A stretch of 37,940 bases of DNA from Burkholderiaceae bacterium (GCA_024710165.1 JANJVG010000033.1:1-37940), one strand, 5' to 3'; counted from the stretch's first letter, positions 18,679 through 27,034 are shown. Translations and numbers: made by a program. The notes: generated by a model from the sequence alone, not told the origin.

Positions 18679-20301
18679 ATGAGCAAACTCCCCGATCCCA
18701 TTCGCAGCGGCCTGCAGCGCGGCTGGAAAGTGCTGGGCGGCCCCCACGGCGCGGTGCCTGAAACGCTGACCTGCGACGTGGCCATCATCGGCTCGGGCGC
18801 GGGTGCGGGCATCACGGCCGAGCTGCTGACCCGCGCCGGTCTGTCGGTGGTCATCGTCGAAGAGGGCCCGCTGCGCAGCAGCAGCGACTTCCGCCAGCGC
18901 GAGTCCGAAGCCTACCCCCAGCTCTACCAGGAAAGCGCAAGCCGCAAGACAGAGGACAAGGCCATCTCGATCCTGCAGGGGCGCTGCGTGGGAGGCTCCA
19001 CCACGGTGAACTGGACCAGCTCCTTCCGCACGCCACCCGCCACCCTGGCGTACTGGGCGCAGTACTTCGGGCTGAAAGATTACACCGAGCAGGCGCTGGA
19101 GCCGTATTTCGAGCAGGCCGAGCGCAGGCTCAACGTGTCGTCCTGGCAGGTGCCGCCCAACGAAAACAACGAACTGCTGCGGTTTGGCGCGGTCAAGCTG
19201 GGCATTCCGGTCGAGTCGATCCGGCGTAACGTACAGGGCTGCTGGAACCTGGGATCCTGCGGCATGGGCTGCCCCACCAATGCCAAACAGTCCATGCTGG
19301 TGACCACCATTCCGGCTGCGCTCGACAAAGGCGCCACGCTGCTGGTGCAGACGCGCGCCGAGAAGCTCGACCTGGCCTCGGGCAAGGTGCAGGCACTGCG
19401 CTGTGTGGGCGTGCAGCTCAACGGCGCGGTGGCGGCAGACGCCGTTCGCACCACCATCACTGCGCGGCACTTTGTGCTCTCGGGCGGGGCCATCAACTCG
19501 CCCGCCGTGCTGATGCGCTCGGGTGCCCCCGACCCGCATGGTCGCCTGGGGCAGCGCACCTTCCTGCACCCGGTGGTGATGACGGCCGCCGTGATGGAGC
19601 AGCGTGTGGAGGGCTGGGCGGGTGCACCGCAGTCGCTGTGCTCCGACCATTTCCTGGGCACGCAGCCCATCGACGGCCCCATGGGCTTCAAGATCGAGGC
19701 GCCGCCGCTGCATCCGCTGATTCTGGCCACGTCGATGCCCGGCTCGGGGCAGCCCCAGGCCGACCTGCTGCGCCAGTTCCCGCACACGCATGTGCTGCTG
19801 GCGCTGCTGCGCGACGGCTTCCACGACCAGGCCCGGGGCGGGCATGTCAAGCTGCGCGGCGATGGCTCGGCCGTGCTGGACTACCCGCTGACCGACTACG
19901 TGATGGACGGTGCCCGCCGCGCCATGCTGGCCATGACAGAAATCCAGTTTGCCGCTGGTGCAAAACAGGTGCTGCCCGTGCATGAGATGGGCCAGCTCTA
20001 CACCACCTGGGCGCAGGCCAGGGAGGCCATCGGGCAACTGCCCATGAAGCCGCTGCTGACCAAGGTGGTCAGCGCCCACGTGATGGGTGGCTGCGGCTTG
20101 GCGGTCGACGAACGCATGGGCGTGGTGCGGCCCGATGGCGTGCACTGGCAGGTAGAAAACCTCTCGGTGCACGACGGCTCGCTCTTTCCCACCAGCGTGG
20201 GTGCGAACCCTCAGTTGTCGGTCTATGGCATCGTCAACCGGCTTGCGCAGGGGTTGGTACAGCGCCTGACCGGCCAGGCCGAGGCACAGGCGCTGGCCTG
20301 A
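18679..20301 (+). CDS. GMC-family FAD dehydrogenase, catalytic subunit with C-X5-C-X3-C cluster motif
   Basis: The product has 540 residues. The FAD-binding GxGxxG is VAIIGSGAGAGITAELLTRA (35-53), with GRCVGGSTTVNW (101-112) for FAD contact. The GMC active-site pair is probably His467 (SAHVMGGCGL) and Asn510 (SVGANPQLSVYG). Cys188, Cys194 and Cys198 (GCWNLGSCGMGCPTNAK) have the C-X5-C-X3-C spacing I recall for the [3Fe-4S] ligands of the Burkholderia cepacia FAD-glucose dehydrogenase alpha subunit. There is no signal peptide. With the preceding Tat subunit it probably forms a periplasm-exported dehydrogenase that passes electrons to an acceptor. The substrate (sugar, alcohol or sterol) cannot be told. 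No cytochrome c subunit gene follows; a convergent transporter comes next. Confidence 0.82.
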   Translation: MSKLPDPIRSGLQRGWKVLGGPHGAVPETLTCDVAIIGSGAGAGITAELLTRAGLSVVIVEEGPLRSSSDFRQRESEAYPQLYQESASRKTEDKAISILQGRCVGGSTTVNWTSSFRTPPATLAYWAQYFGLKDYTEQALEPYFEQAERRLNVSSWQVPPNENNELLRFGAVKLGIPVESIRRNVQGCWNLGSCGMGCPTNAKQSMLVTTIPAALDKGATLLVQTRAEKLDLASGKVQALRCVGVQLNGAVAADAVRTTITARHFVLSGGAINSPAVLMRSGAPDPHGRLGQRTFLHPVVMTAAVMEQRVEGWAGAPQSLCSDHFLGTQPIDGPMGFKIEAPPLHPLILATSMPGSGQPQADLLRQFPHTHVLLALLRDGFHDQARGGHVKLRGDGSAVLDYPLTDYVMDGARRAMLAMTEIQFAAGAKQVLPVHEMGQLYTTWAQAREAIGQLPMKPLLTKVVSAHVMGGCGLAVDERMGVVRPDGVHWQVENLSVHDGSLFPTSVGANPQLSVYGIVNRLAQGLVQRLTGQAEAQALA

Positions 20302-20307
20302 GCGCCA

Positions 20308-21834
20308 TTACCGCCCGGGTGCGTCCACCATCTCGCGCATGCGCTTGCGCAGGGCGCGCTCGCGGCGTTGCTCCTCGTTCCAGTCGTCGCGCACGCCGCG
20401 CCACAAGGCAATAGCCAGCAGCAAAATCACGCCGGTAAAGGGCAGGGCGAACACGATGGTGGCCGTCTGCACCGCCTTGACGCCGCCTGCCAGCAGCAGG
20501 CTGATGGCGATGCCCGCCACCAGCACACCCCAGGTCACCTTGACGCGCGCGCTGGGATTCTCGTTGCCGCCGGTGCTCATCATGCCCAGCACCAGCGTGG
20601 CCGAGTCGCCCGAGGTGACAAAGAACACCAGCACCAGAACGGTGGCCACCACGGTCATCAAACCACCCAGGGGCAGGGCGTCGAACAGGGCAAACAGTGC
20701 GGTCGAGACATCGGCCTTCACCGCCTCGGCCATGGGCAGGCCCTGCATGATCTCCATGTGCAGCGCCGTGCCACCAAACACCGAGAACCAGACAAACGCC
20801 GCCAGCGTGGGGGCCAGCACCGTGCCCAGCAGAAACTCGCGGATGGTGCGCCCGCGTGACACGCGCGCGATGAACAGCCCCACAAACGGCGACCAGCTCA
20901 CCCACCAGGCCCAATAGAACACCGTCCAGCCGCCCACCCAGCCGCTGTCGCGGAACGGCGTCATGCGCAGGCTCATGCGGACAAACTCGCTCACGTAAGC
21001 GCCCAGCGTGCTGGTGAAGGTGTCGATGATGACCACCGTGGGCCCCAGAACAAACACCGCCAGCGCCAGCAGTGCAGCCATGATGAGGTTGAAGGTGGAC
21101 AGCCACTTGATGCCCTTGCCAACCCCGGTGATGGCCGACAGCAGGAACAGTACCGTGGTCACCACGATGATGCCCACCTGCGACGCGTTGCCCACCGGCA
21201 GACCCAGCACGCGGTGCAGGCCGCTGTTGATCTGCAGCGCCCCCATGCCCAGCGACGCCGCCACGCCAAAGGCCGTGGCAATGACGGCCAGCACGTTCAC
21301 CAGCGGGCCCAGGGCACGCGCCCAGCCCCAGGGCAGACTCTGCACAGCGGTGCTGACAAGTGCCGAGCCGCCCTTGCGGAACTGGAAGAACGCAATGGCC
21401 AGCGCCACGATGCTGTACACCGCCCAGGGGTGCAGGCCCCAGTGAAAAAAGCTGTAACGCATGGCGGCGTTGGCGGCCTCGGGTGTGTTCGGGGCAATGC
21501 CGGGGGGCGGCGCGCCGTAGTGCGACACGGGCTCGGCCACGCCCCAGAACACCAGACCAATGCCCATGCCCGCGGCAAACAGCATGGCAAACCACGCGCC
21601 GATGGAAAATTCGGGCTCTTCGTCTTCCGTGCCGAGCTTGAGGTCGCCGTAGCGGCTGAAAGCCAGAATCAACGCCATCACCACCAAACCCAGCACCACC
21701 CACAGGTAGAACCAGCCAAAGTTGCGGGTGATGGCGGCCAGCGCCGTTTCAAACACGCCGCCCAGCGACGCCGGGGCGACGACACCCCACAGAACAATGG
21801 CCAGGATCAGCCCGGCCGAAATGAAAAGTTGCAT
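20308..21834 (-). CDS. BCCT-family compatible-solute transporter
   Basis: This is a membrane protein of 508 residues with about 12 hydrophobic segments. BCCT signatures are clear: AAGMGIGLVFWGVAEPVSHY, FFHWGLHPWAVYSIVALAIA, the aromatic box helix WTVFYWAWWVSWSPFVGLFI (substrate trimethylammonium site), RGRTIREFLLG and VTSGDSATLVLGMMS. The GMGIG sequence in the unwound helix is the form seen in Na+-coupled betaine carriers such as BetP. It imports glycine betaine, choline or carnitine across the inner membrane. Start at 21834: a strong GGAGGAAAGC ribosome site precedes the ATG. The charged C-terminal tail (EEQRRERALRKRMREM) is short compared with osmosensing BetP tails. It converges with the dehydrogenase gene. 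Confidence 0.92.
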   Translation of the reverse strand: MQLFISAGLILAIVLWGVVAPASLGGVFETALAAITRNFGWFYLWVVLGLVVMALILAFSRYGDLKLGTEDEEPEFSIGAWFAMLFAAGMGIGLVFWGVAEPVSHYGAPPPGIAPNTPEAANAAMRYSFFHWGLHPWAVYSIVALAIAFFQFRKGGSALVSTAVQSLPWGWARALGPLVNVLAVIATAFGVAASLGMGALQINSGLHRVLGLPVGNASQVGIIVVTTVLFLLSAITGVGKGIKWLSTFNLIMAALLALAVFVLGPTVVIIDTFTSTLGAYVSEFVRMSLRMTPFRDSGWVGGWTVFYWAWWVSWSPFVGLFIARVSRGRTIREFLLGTVLAPTLAAFVWFSVFGGTALHMEIMQGLPMAEAVKADVSTALFALFDALPLGGLMTVVATVLVLVFFVTSGDSATLVLGMMSTGGNENPSARVKVTWGVLVAGIAISLLLAGGVKAVQTATIVFALPFTGVILLLAIALWRGVRDDWNEEQRRERALRKRMREMVDAPGR

Positions 21835-22069
21835 GCTTTCCTCCCGGATGATTGGTGTGTAGTTCAGCGGACTTGGGAATCGTCGGTGCAAATGGGCCGC
21901 AGCGGCCGATTGTTCACCGTTGCATGGGCCCATTGCTGGACTATGGGACTGCAAATGCGACAAAAAATGTCCTCGCTGGGGCCGATTGTCGTTTTCGGGG
22001 CCCCAGGTCCGACACTGCAGCGCATTTTTGATGCCGACGACCAGGCCCGTTTGACCTGCGAGTACGTCC

Positions 22070-22135
22070 GATTTTGAATCAAATCGGCCACTGGCCCTTA
22101 TCAGGCAAGCGTGTAAAGCTATCTATTTTGAAGCA
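22070..22135 (-). repeat. dispersed repeat copy G, running into the DUF697-like gene
   Basis: On the minus strand it reads CAAAATAGATAGCTTTACAC, then GCTTGCCTGATAAGGGCCAG and TGGCCGATTTGATTCAAAAT, matching the family block order. It spans the last few codons and the stop (22123) of the gene at 22123-22638 and then the intergenic space toward the BCCT gene. The remaining 21835-22069 shows no gene. Confidence 0.8.
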
Positions 22136-22638
22136 TCTGGCGCAGGTAACTGAAGCTGCGCCATCTCCGCCACCTGCATGCAGTCACGGATGTGCTGCTC
22201 GCCCAGGTAGCGCAGCGTGGCGTAGCCCAGCGTGGCCGCAATGGCCTGACCGGCCAGCGGCACATATTTGGCCGCCTGCCTGGTCGTCATCCGCACGCCC
22301 ATGGCACTGGTGAGCTTGAGCACCAGGTCGCGGGTGATGAGCTTGCCGATCAACACCGAGCCCACCAGGCCCACGGCCTTCTGGACTTGTTCGCGTTTGC
22401 CGGGGTCGAGCCGATCCAGCTGCTCGGGCGTCAGGCCGAATTCGGCATTGATGCGCGGCAACAGGCGCGAGAGCAGGGCGGCGTCCACGGCCCAGTCCAG
22501 CCCGGGCACCGGCACCACCCCTGCCGTTGCAGCCACCAAGGCACGCTGGTGCAGCAGGCGCCGGGCACGCCGGGCCGCTGCATCCAGCGCTGTGTTGGCT
22601 GGTGGTGCGGGCTTTCGGGCCCATGGGGAGACGTTCAT
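22123..22638 (-). CDS. DUF697-like small membrane-associated protein
   Basis: The product has 171 residues from the ATG at 22638; an ATG at 22656 would add six. The core HQRALVAATAGVVPVPGLDW followed by AVDAALLSRLLPRINAEFGL resembles the DUF697 domain, two amphipathic/hydrophobic hairpins with a Pro-Val-Pro-Gly-Leu-Asp turn, found alone or attached to small GTPases. A second hydrophobic stretch (KYVPLAGQAIAATLGYATLR) has the same hairpin style. No enzymatic motif is seen and the function is unknown. It is followed on the minus strand by a repeat copy that supplies its stop codon, and it lies 31 bases after the stop of the GlsB-like gene. Confidence 0.65.
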   Translation of the reverse strand: MNVSPWARKPAPPANTALDAAARRARRLLHQRALVAATAGVVPVPGLDWAVDAALLSRLLPRINAEFGLTPEQLDRLDPGKREQVQKAVGLVGSVLIGKLITRDLVLKLTSAMGVRMTTRQAAKYVPLAGQAIAATLGYATLRYLGEQHIRDCMQVAEMAQLQLPAPDASK

Positions 22639-22669
22639 TCGTGCATCCGGTGGCATCCTGACAACCGGC

Positions 22670-22924
22670 TCAGGACGATTTGCCCTTGACCAGTCCGTAG
22701 ATCACCAGCAGCAGCACCGAGCCGACCACGGCCGCAAGGAAACCGGCAGTCTCTCCGGCCTGGTACCAGCCCAGGGCCTGCCCGACATAGTTGGCCAGGA
22801 ACGAACCCGCCACGCCCAGGACGGCCGTCATGATCCAGCCGAGCTTGTCGTCGCCAGGTTTGACAGCCCGCGCAATGAAGCCGACGACCAGGCCAATGAG
22901 CAGGGAACCAATTACAGACATCAT
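22670..22924 (-). CDS. GlsB/YeaQ/YmgE-family small membrane protein
   Basis: The product has 84 residues and three hydrophobic helices: SVIGSLLIGLVVGFIARAV, GWIMTAVLGVAGSFLANYVG and GFLAAVVGSVLLLVIYGLVK. The GxxxGFIAR...GD...G pattern is typical of the transglycosylase-associated protein family. These are stress-associated inner-membrane proteins; despite the family name no catalytic activity is shown for them. The start is set at 22924 by a strong GGAGG eight bases upstream; the second codon is also ATG. Confidence 0.88.
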   Translation of the reverse strand: MMSVIGSLLIGLVVGFIARAVKPGDDKLGWIMTAVLGVAGSFLANYVGQALGWYQAGETAGFLAAVVGSVLLLVIYGLVKGKSS

Positions 22925-23045
22925 GCGTAACACCTCCGGTAGATTCATCGAACACCAGCCTACCTGATATCGGGCAGACCTGCATGGCACACCCCTTGCC
23001 ATGGCGCTACCGCAGCCTGCGGCGGCCCGGCTTGCGCCCTGTGCA

Positions 23046-23720
23046 TCACGCGCGATCCGCCGAGAGGGGCGCGCCCGTCAGCGGGCGCTCGTGCAGGCAG
23101 GCCTCAAAGCGGAAAGCCGGCAAGTCCATGCCCCCGATATGCTCCTGCAGCGGGCTAAAGGTGTACTGCCCGGGTGTCAGGGCCTGGCACGCGGCGGCCG
23201 TGAGCAGGATCTCGCCCTGTCCGGCAATGTCTTCGCCCAGCTTGCAGGCCATGTTCATCTCATGGCCGAACAGGTCTTTGCCGGCAATCACCAGGGTCGG
23301 CCCGTAGCCAATGCCCACGCTGGCATGCAGCGCCGCCTCAGGGGGCTGCACGGCGTTCATGGCGTCCAGCGCGCGCCGGATGTCCAGCGCCGCCTCCAGC
23401 GCCTGCCTCGGGTGGCTGAACACCGCAAACACGTTGTCTGCCTCCTGCTTGATCACCTCGCCGCCGTTGCCCGCGATGGCGGGGCGTGCGGCCTGCTCCA
23501 TCTGGTGCACCATGGCCAGGAAGTGGATGATGCCGTGGCGGGCGGTGATGCGCGAAAAGCCGCACATGTCCAGCACCAGCATGGCCACCGTGCGCACAAA
23601 CTGCTGCTCGATTGCGGCGTCGATGGCAGCGTGGCGTCCCTCCGACTGGTTGCGCTGCGCCAGCAGCTGGCGCAGGGTGCTGTGGTCGTGGGGCAAGGGC
23701 GAAGGGGAGTCAGGGGGCAT
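23046..23720 (-). CDS. soluble class III nucleotidyl cyclase domain protein
   Basis: The product has 224 residues with no membrane or sensor domain. The catalytic fold is present: metal-binding Asp51 in LVLDMCGFSRI, Lys91 and Asp95 in IKQEADNVFAVF, and Asp149 and Asn156 in DLFGHEMNMACKL. Lys91 together with Asp149 is the adenylate cyclase (ATP) pattern. The transition-state Arg usually found four residues after the Asn is a Lys here (Lys160), and the usual Gly before metal-binding Asp95 is Ala, so activity may be altered or low. If active it would make cAMP in the cytoplasm as a dimer. The gene is monocistronic-looking, between the GlsB-like and NlpC/P60 genes on the same strand. Confidence 0.75.
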   Translation of the reverse strand: MPPDSPSPLPHDHSTLRQLLAQRNQSEGRHAAIDAAIEQQFVRTVAMLVLDMCGFSRITARHGIIHFLAMVHQMEQAARPAIAGNGGEVIKQEADNVFAVFSHPRQALEAALDIRRALDAMNAVQPPEAALHASVGIGYGPTLVIAGKDLFGHEMNMACKLGEDIAGQGEILLTAAACQALTPGQYTFSPLQEHIGGMDLPAFRFEACLHERPLTGAPLSADRA

Positions 23721-23771
23721 GGGGTGGCAACACCAGCGTCAATCCCGCCCTGGCCAAAGCCGCAAAGCCTC

Positions 23772-24350
23772 TTACTGCCGGGACGTCTGCGAGGGTGCGG
23801 CAGCCACGGCAGGGCTTACGCGGCGGGCACCGTCAAAGCGGCGCTTCCAGTAAGACTGGTGCATGTCTTCCACACGCACCTGGGCGCCACTGCGCGGTGC
23901 GTGAATAAACTTGCCATCGCCGACATAAATGCCAACATGGCTGAACGCACGGCGCATGGTGTTGAAGAACACCAGGTCGCCCGGCTGCAGCTCGTTTTTG
24001 TCGATTTTTTCGGTAAAGGCCGCTTGCTGGTCAGCACGGCGCGGCAACAACAGACCTGCTGTCTTTTCGTAAATCGCACGAACCAGACCACTGCAGTCAA
24101 AACCGGTTTCGGCGCTGCTGCCGCCTCGGCGGTAGGGCACACCCAGAAACCCCATGGCGGTAACGACCAGGTCCGAGGTGCGGTCGACCACCTCGTGGGC
24201 TTGCAGGGACACGTTGTGGCGGATTTCGACAAACTGGTTCAGCAGGCGCTGCTGCTGCAGGGCGCTGTCCGCGTCGGCCGCGGGGGCTGCGTCGGGCGCA
24301 GCCTGGGCGCTGGAACACGCCAGCAGCAAAATGATTAACCATCGGGACAT
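23772..24350 (-). CDS. NlpC/P60 peptidoglycan endopeptidase
   Basis: The product has 192 residues. An N-terminal export signal MSRWLIILLLACSSAQA is followed by a helical stretch and the NlpC/P60 domain from about residue 65. The catalytic Cys is in TGFDCSGLVRAIYEK, the catalytic His in FSHVGIYVGDG and the third polar residue in KFIHAPRSG. Such Spr/MepS-like enzymes cut D-Glu/meso-DAP or DD-cross-links in the cell wall from the periplasm. LLAC in the signal is a weak lipobox, so it may be a lipoprotein or be cleaved after AQA. The start at 24350 begins the signal peptide; the frame upstream is a shadow of the divergent gene. Confidence 0.9.
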   Translation of the reverse strand: MSRWLIILLLACSSAQAAPDAAPAADADSALQQQRLLNQFVEIRHNVSLQAHEVVDRTSDLVVTAMGFLGVPYRRGGSSAETGFDCSGLVRAIYEKTAGLLLPRRADQQAAFTEKIDKNELQPGDLVFFNTMRRAFSHVGIYVGDGKFIHAPRSGAQVRVEDMHQSYWKRRFDGARRVSPAVAAAPSQTSRQ

Positions 24351-24490
24351 GGGGCGCGAGGTTACCACAGGGTGCCGGCATGTCCTTTGTAACAAAAGAG
24401 CACGCTGGCGACGGTCGGGATGCCTTGGTGCCATAGTGCGCTGTGCGTTCGATTGTGCCGACGTCCTTGCCACCTCCCGCAGTGATGCCA

Positions 24491-24552
24491 TGAAATTTGA
24501 AGAAAAATGGGGTGTAGCCTTTATGAATAAAACGCTGAATGCTATGTTTAGC
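24491..24552 (-). repeat. dispersed repeat copy H, spanning the sugar dehydrogenase start
   Basis: On the plus strand AATTTGAAGAAAAATGGGGT, then GTAGCCTTTATGAATAAAAC and GCTGAATGCTATGTTTAG, lines up block by block with the plus strand of the copy at 22070-22135 (GATTTTGAATCAAATCGGCC, CTGGCCCTTATCAGGCAAGC, GTAAAGCTATCTATTTTG). It is more diverged than other copies. Confidence 0.55.
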
Positions 24553-25671
24553 GTAGCGTTTTCAGTTGTGTTTGGCTCCAGTGCTGGCTTGGCCCATGCG
24601 GCGGGCAACCGACCGGTCGACCCGGTCACCGTGGCCAGTGGCCTGCAGCACCCCTGGGCCGTGGCGTTTTTGCCCGATGGGCGCTTTCTGGTGACCGAGC
24701 GGCCCGGGCGCCTGCGCGTGGTGTCGGCCGATGGACGCCTGGGCGCGCCCGTGGCAGGCCTGCCCCGGGTGGCAGCGGGCGGGCAGGGCGGCTTGCTCGA
24801 TGTGGCGCTGGATGCCGACTTCGCGCGCAACCGGCGCCTGTATTTCTGTTTTGCCGAGCCCGGCGGCGAGGGCGGCGGCAGCAGCACGGTGCTGGCGCGT
24901 GCCACCCTGTCGCAAGACGCCAGCACGCTGCAGGACGTGAAAGTGATCTTCCGCCAGCAGCCCCAGGTGGCCAGCAACCTGCATTTTGGCTGCCGCATCG
25001 TGCAGGCGCCCGATGGCAACCTGTTCCTCACGCTGGGCGAACGCTACCACCGCAAGGACGATGCGCAAACGCTCGACAACCACCATGGCAAGGTCGTGCG
25101 CATCCGGCCCGACGGCAGCGTGCCGCCCGACAACCCGCTGCGCCAGCGGCCCGGGGCGCAGCCCGAAATCTGGAGCTGGGGCCACCGCAACCCGCAGGGC
25201 GCCGCCTGGGGGCCGGACGCTCGCCTGTGGGTGCATGAGCATGGCCCGCAAGGCGGTGACGAAATCAACCGCCCGGAGGCCGGGCGCAACTACGGCTGGC
25301 CGGTCATCACCCATGGCGAAAACTATGGTGGCGGCAAGTTGGGCGAAGGCCCGGCCAAGGTGGGCATGGAGCAGCCTCTGCATTACTGGGTGCCGTCCAT
25401 TGCGCCCTCGGGCATGGCGTTTCTGACGAGCGAGCGTTACGGCCCGGAATGGCGTGGCAGCCTGTTCGTGGGCTCGCTCAAGTTCGGCCGCCTGCACCGG
25501 CTGGAGGTGCAGGGGGGCAAGGTGCTGCGAGAAGAACGCCTGCTGGAAGACCTGGGCGATCGCATCCGCGATGTGCGCCAGGGGCCGGACGGCTGGCTGT
25601 ATGTGCTGACCGACAGCCCGCAGGGCCGCCTGCTGCGCCTGCAGCCGCTTACTTTGCCAGCAGCGCGTTGA
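24523..25671 (+). CDS. yliI: periplasmic PQQ-dependent aldose sugar dehydrogenase, YliI/Asd type
   Basis: The product has 382 residues. A signal peptide MNKTLNAMFSVAFSVVFG...LAHA is followed by a six-bladed beta-propeller of the soluble glucose/sorbosone dehydrogenase family: HPWAVAFLPDGRFLVTERPG, GGQGGLLDVALDADFARNR, the PQQ-site His in SNLHFGCRIV, LFLTLGERYHR, GHRNPQGAAW and the metal/PQQ-binding HEHGPQGGDEIN. It oxidises aldoses in the periplasm with PQQ and Ca2+. The start at 24523 has GGGGTG upstream and gives a clean signal peptide; an in-frame ATG at 24490 would add 11 residues and has no ribosome site. The stop overlaps the convergent tolC by 23 bases. The ribosome site and first ten codons fall within a copy of the dispersed repeat. 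Confidence 0.88.
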   Translation: MNKTLNAMFSVAFSVVFGSSAGLAHAAGNRPVDPVTVASGLQHPWAVAFLPDGRFLVTERPGRLRVVSADGRLGAPVAGLPRVAAGGQGGLLDVALDADFARNRRLYFCFAEPGGEGGGSSTVLARATLSQDASTLQDVKVIFRQQPQVASNLHFGCRIVQAPDGNLFLTLGERYHRKDDAQTLDNHHGKVVRIRPDGSVPPDNPLRQRPGAQPEIWSWGHRNPQGAAWGPDARLWVHEHGPQGGDEINRPEAGRNYGWPVITHGENYGGGKLGEGPAKVGMEQPLHYWVPSIAPSGMAFLTSERYGPEWRGSLFVGSLKFGRLHRLEVQGGKVLREERLLEDLGDRIRDVRQGPDGWLYVLTDSPQGRLLRLQPLTLPAAR

Positions 25672-26974
25672 GGGCCGTCACGTCATCCAGCGTCAGCGTG
25701 CCCGCTGCCTGACGCAACTTGAGCTGGCCCAGCAGCACGTTGTAGCGGGCCACGGCCAGGTCGCGCTTGGTCTGGAAGAGCTGGCTTTGCGCATTGAGCA
25801 CGTCAATGTTGATGCGCACGCCCACCTGGTAGCCCAGCTTGTTGGCATCCAGGGCGCTCTGGCTCGACTGCTCGGCCGCCTCCAGCGCCTTGACCTGGCC
25901 AATGCCCGACTGCACGCCAAAGTAGGCGCTGCGCGTGGTCTGGGCCACGGTGCGGCGCACGGTTTCCAGGTCCGCCTCGGCCTTCTGCTCCAGCGCCAGG
26001 GTTTCCTTCACGCGGTTCTGCACGGCATACCCGGCGAACAGGGGCAGGTTCAGTGCCAAGCCCACGCTGGCGTTGTTGGTGCGGGTGTTGACGTTAGGCG
26101 TGGTCACCGTGCCGTTGGGGTTGTGCTGGATGGCATAGCTGGCCTGCAGGTCGATGGTGGGCCGGTGGCCGGTTTCAGCCTTGCGGGTTTCCAGGCGGGC
26201 CACGTCCAGCGCCAAGGCGGCCTGGCGCACGCCGGGCTGCTGGTCTTGCGCCGTCTGCACCCAGTGGTCCACGCTGGCGGGCTGGACAGCAGGCAATTGA
26301 ACCGGCTGGGCCAGCGCAAGGGGTTTTGCACCGGTGGTTCCGACCAACTGGTCGAGGGCGAGTCGCTTCACGCGCAGATCGTTTTCGGCAGCGATTTCCT
26401 GGGCACTGACCAGGTCAAAGCGCGCCTGCGCCTCGCGCGAATCGGTCACGGTGGAGGTGCCCACCTCGAAATTGCGTTTGGCGGCCGCCAGTTGCTCTGA
26501 CACCGCAGACTTCTGGGCCTGTACAAAGGTGAGGGTGTCCTGCGCGGCCAGTACGTCAAAGTAGGCCTGGCTCACGCGCACCAGCAGGTCTTGCGCGGCG
26601 GCATCGAGCTGGGCTTGCGCCACGTCGATGCCCCGCTGCCCCTGTTCGAAGGCAATGCGGTTGGCCGGGCGGTAGAGCGGCTGCGAGGCGCTCACGGCAA
26701 GGCTTTGCGTGGTGCTGGTGCGTTCTACGGCCGGGCGGGTGACATCGGTATTGGCGCGCGAGACACCGGCCGAGAGGCCTGCACTGGGCAGCAGGCCGGC
26801 ACGGGCCTGGTCAGCGCGGCGCGCGGCGGCCTCGAGCTGTGCCTGGGCCGACTGCCAGGCCGAGTCGTAAGCGCGTGCCGATTCGACCAGTTCCAGCAGG
26901 CTTTGGGCCCGAACCGGTGTGGCGAGAGCGGCGACCAGCGCCAGGGACAGGGGAAGAAGCCGGAACAGCTGCAT
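25649..26974 (-). CDS. tolC: TolC-family outer membrane efflux protein
   Basis: The product has 441 residues with signal peptide MQLFRLLPLSLALVAALATP...VRA. Two TolC repeats are visible: SLLELVESARAYDSAWQSAQ with PLYRPANRIAFEQGQ, AYFDVLAAQDTLTFVQAQK and RFDLVSAQEIAAEN; then VARLETRKAETGHRPTIDLQ, LNLPLFAGYAVQNRVKETLA, SAYFGVQSGIGQVKALE and NVLLGQLKLRQAAGTLTLDD. The spacing and motifs match type I secretion/RND outer membrane channels. It is the last gene of the efflux locus and supplies the outer membrane exit duct for the RND pump. The start at 26974 begins the signal peptide; an ATG at 27001 would add nine residues. Confidence 0.93.
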   Translation of the reverse strand: MQLFRLLPLSLALVAALATPVRAQSLLELVESARAYDSAWQSAQAQLEAAARRADQARAGLLPSAGLSAGVSRANTDVTRPAVERTSTTQSLAVSASQPLYRPANRIAFEQGQRGIDVAQAQLDAAAQDLLVRVSQAYFDVLAAQDTLTFVQAQKSAVSEQLAAAKRNFEVGTSTVTDSREAQARFDLVSAQEIAAENDLRVKRLALDQLVGTTGAKPLALAQPVQLPAVQPASVDHWVQTAQDQQPGVRQAALALDVARLETRKAETGHRPTIDLQASYAIQHNPNGTVTTPNVNTRTNNASVGLALNLPLFAGYAVQNRVKETLALEQKAEADLETVRRTVAQTTRSAYFGVQSGIGQVKALEAAEQSSQSALDANKLGYQVGVRINIDVLNAQSQLFQTKRDLAVARYNVLLGQLKLRQAAGTLTLDDVTALNALLAK

Positions 26975-27034
26975 GGATGGGTCTTTCTGAAATGCCTGCA
27001 TGTAGAGGGAACAGTGGGGCGTACCGGGTTGCTG

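Noticed and set aside
18133-20172. A 679-codon minus-strand frame opposite the FAD dehydrogenase genes
   Set aside because: Composition is that of a complement frame (His/Gln/Arg-rich) and the plus strand encodes clear GMC and Tat-subunit motifs.
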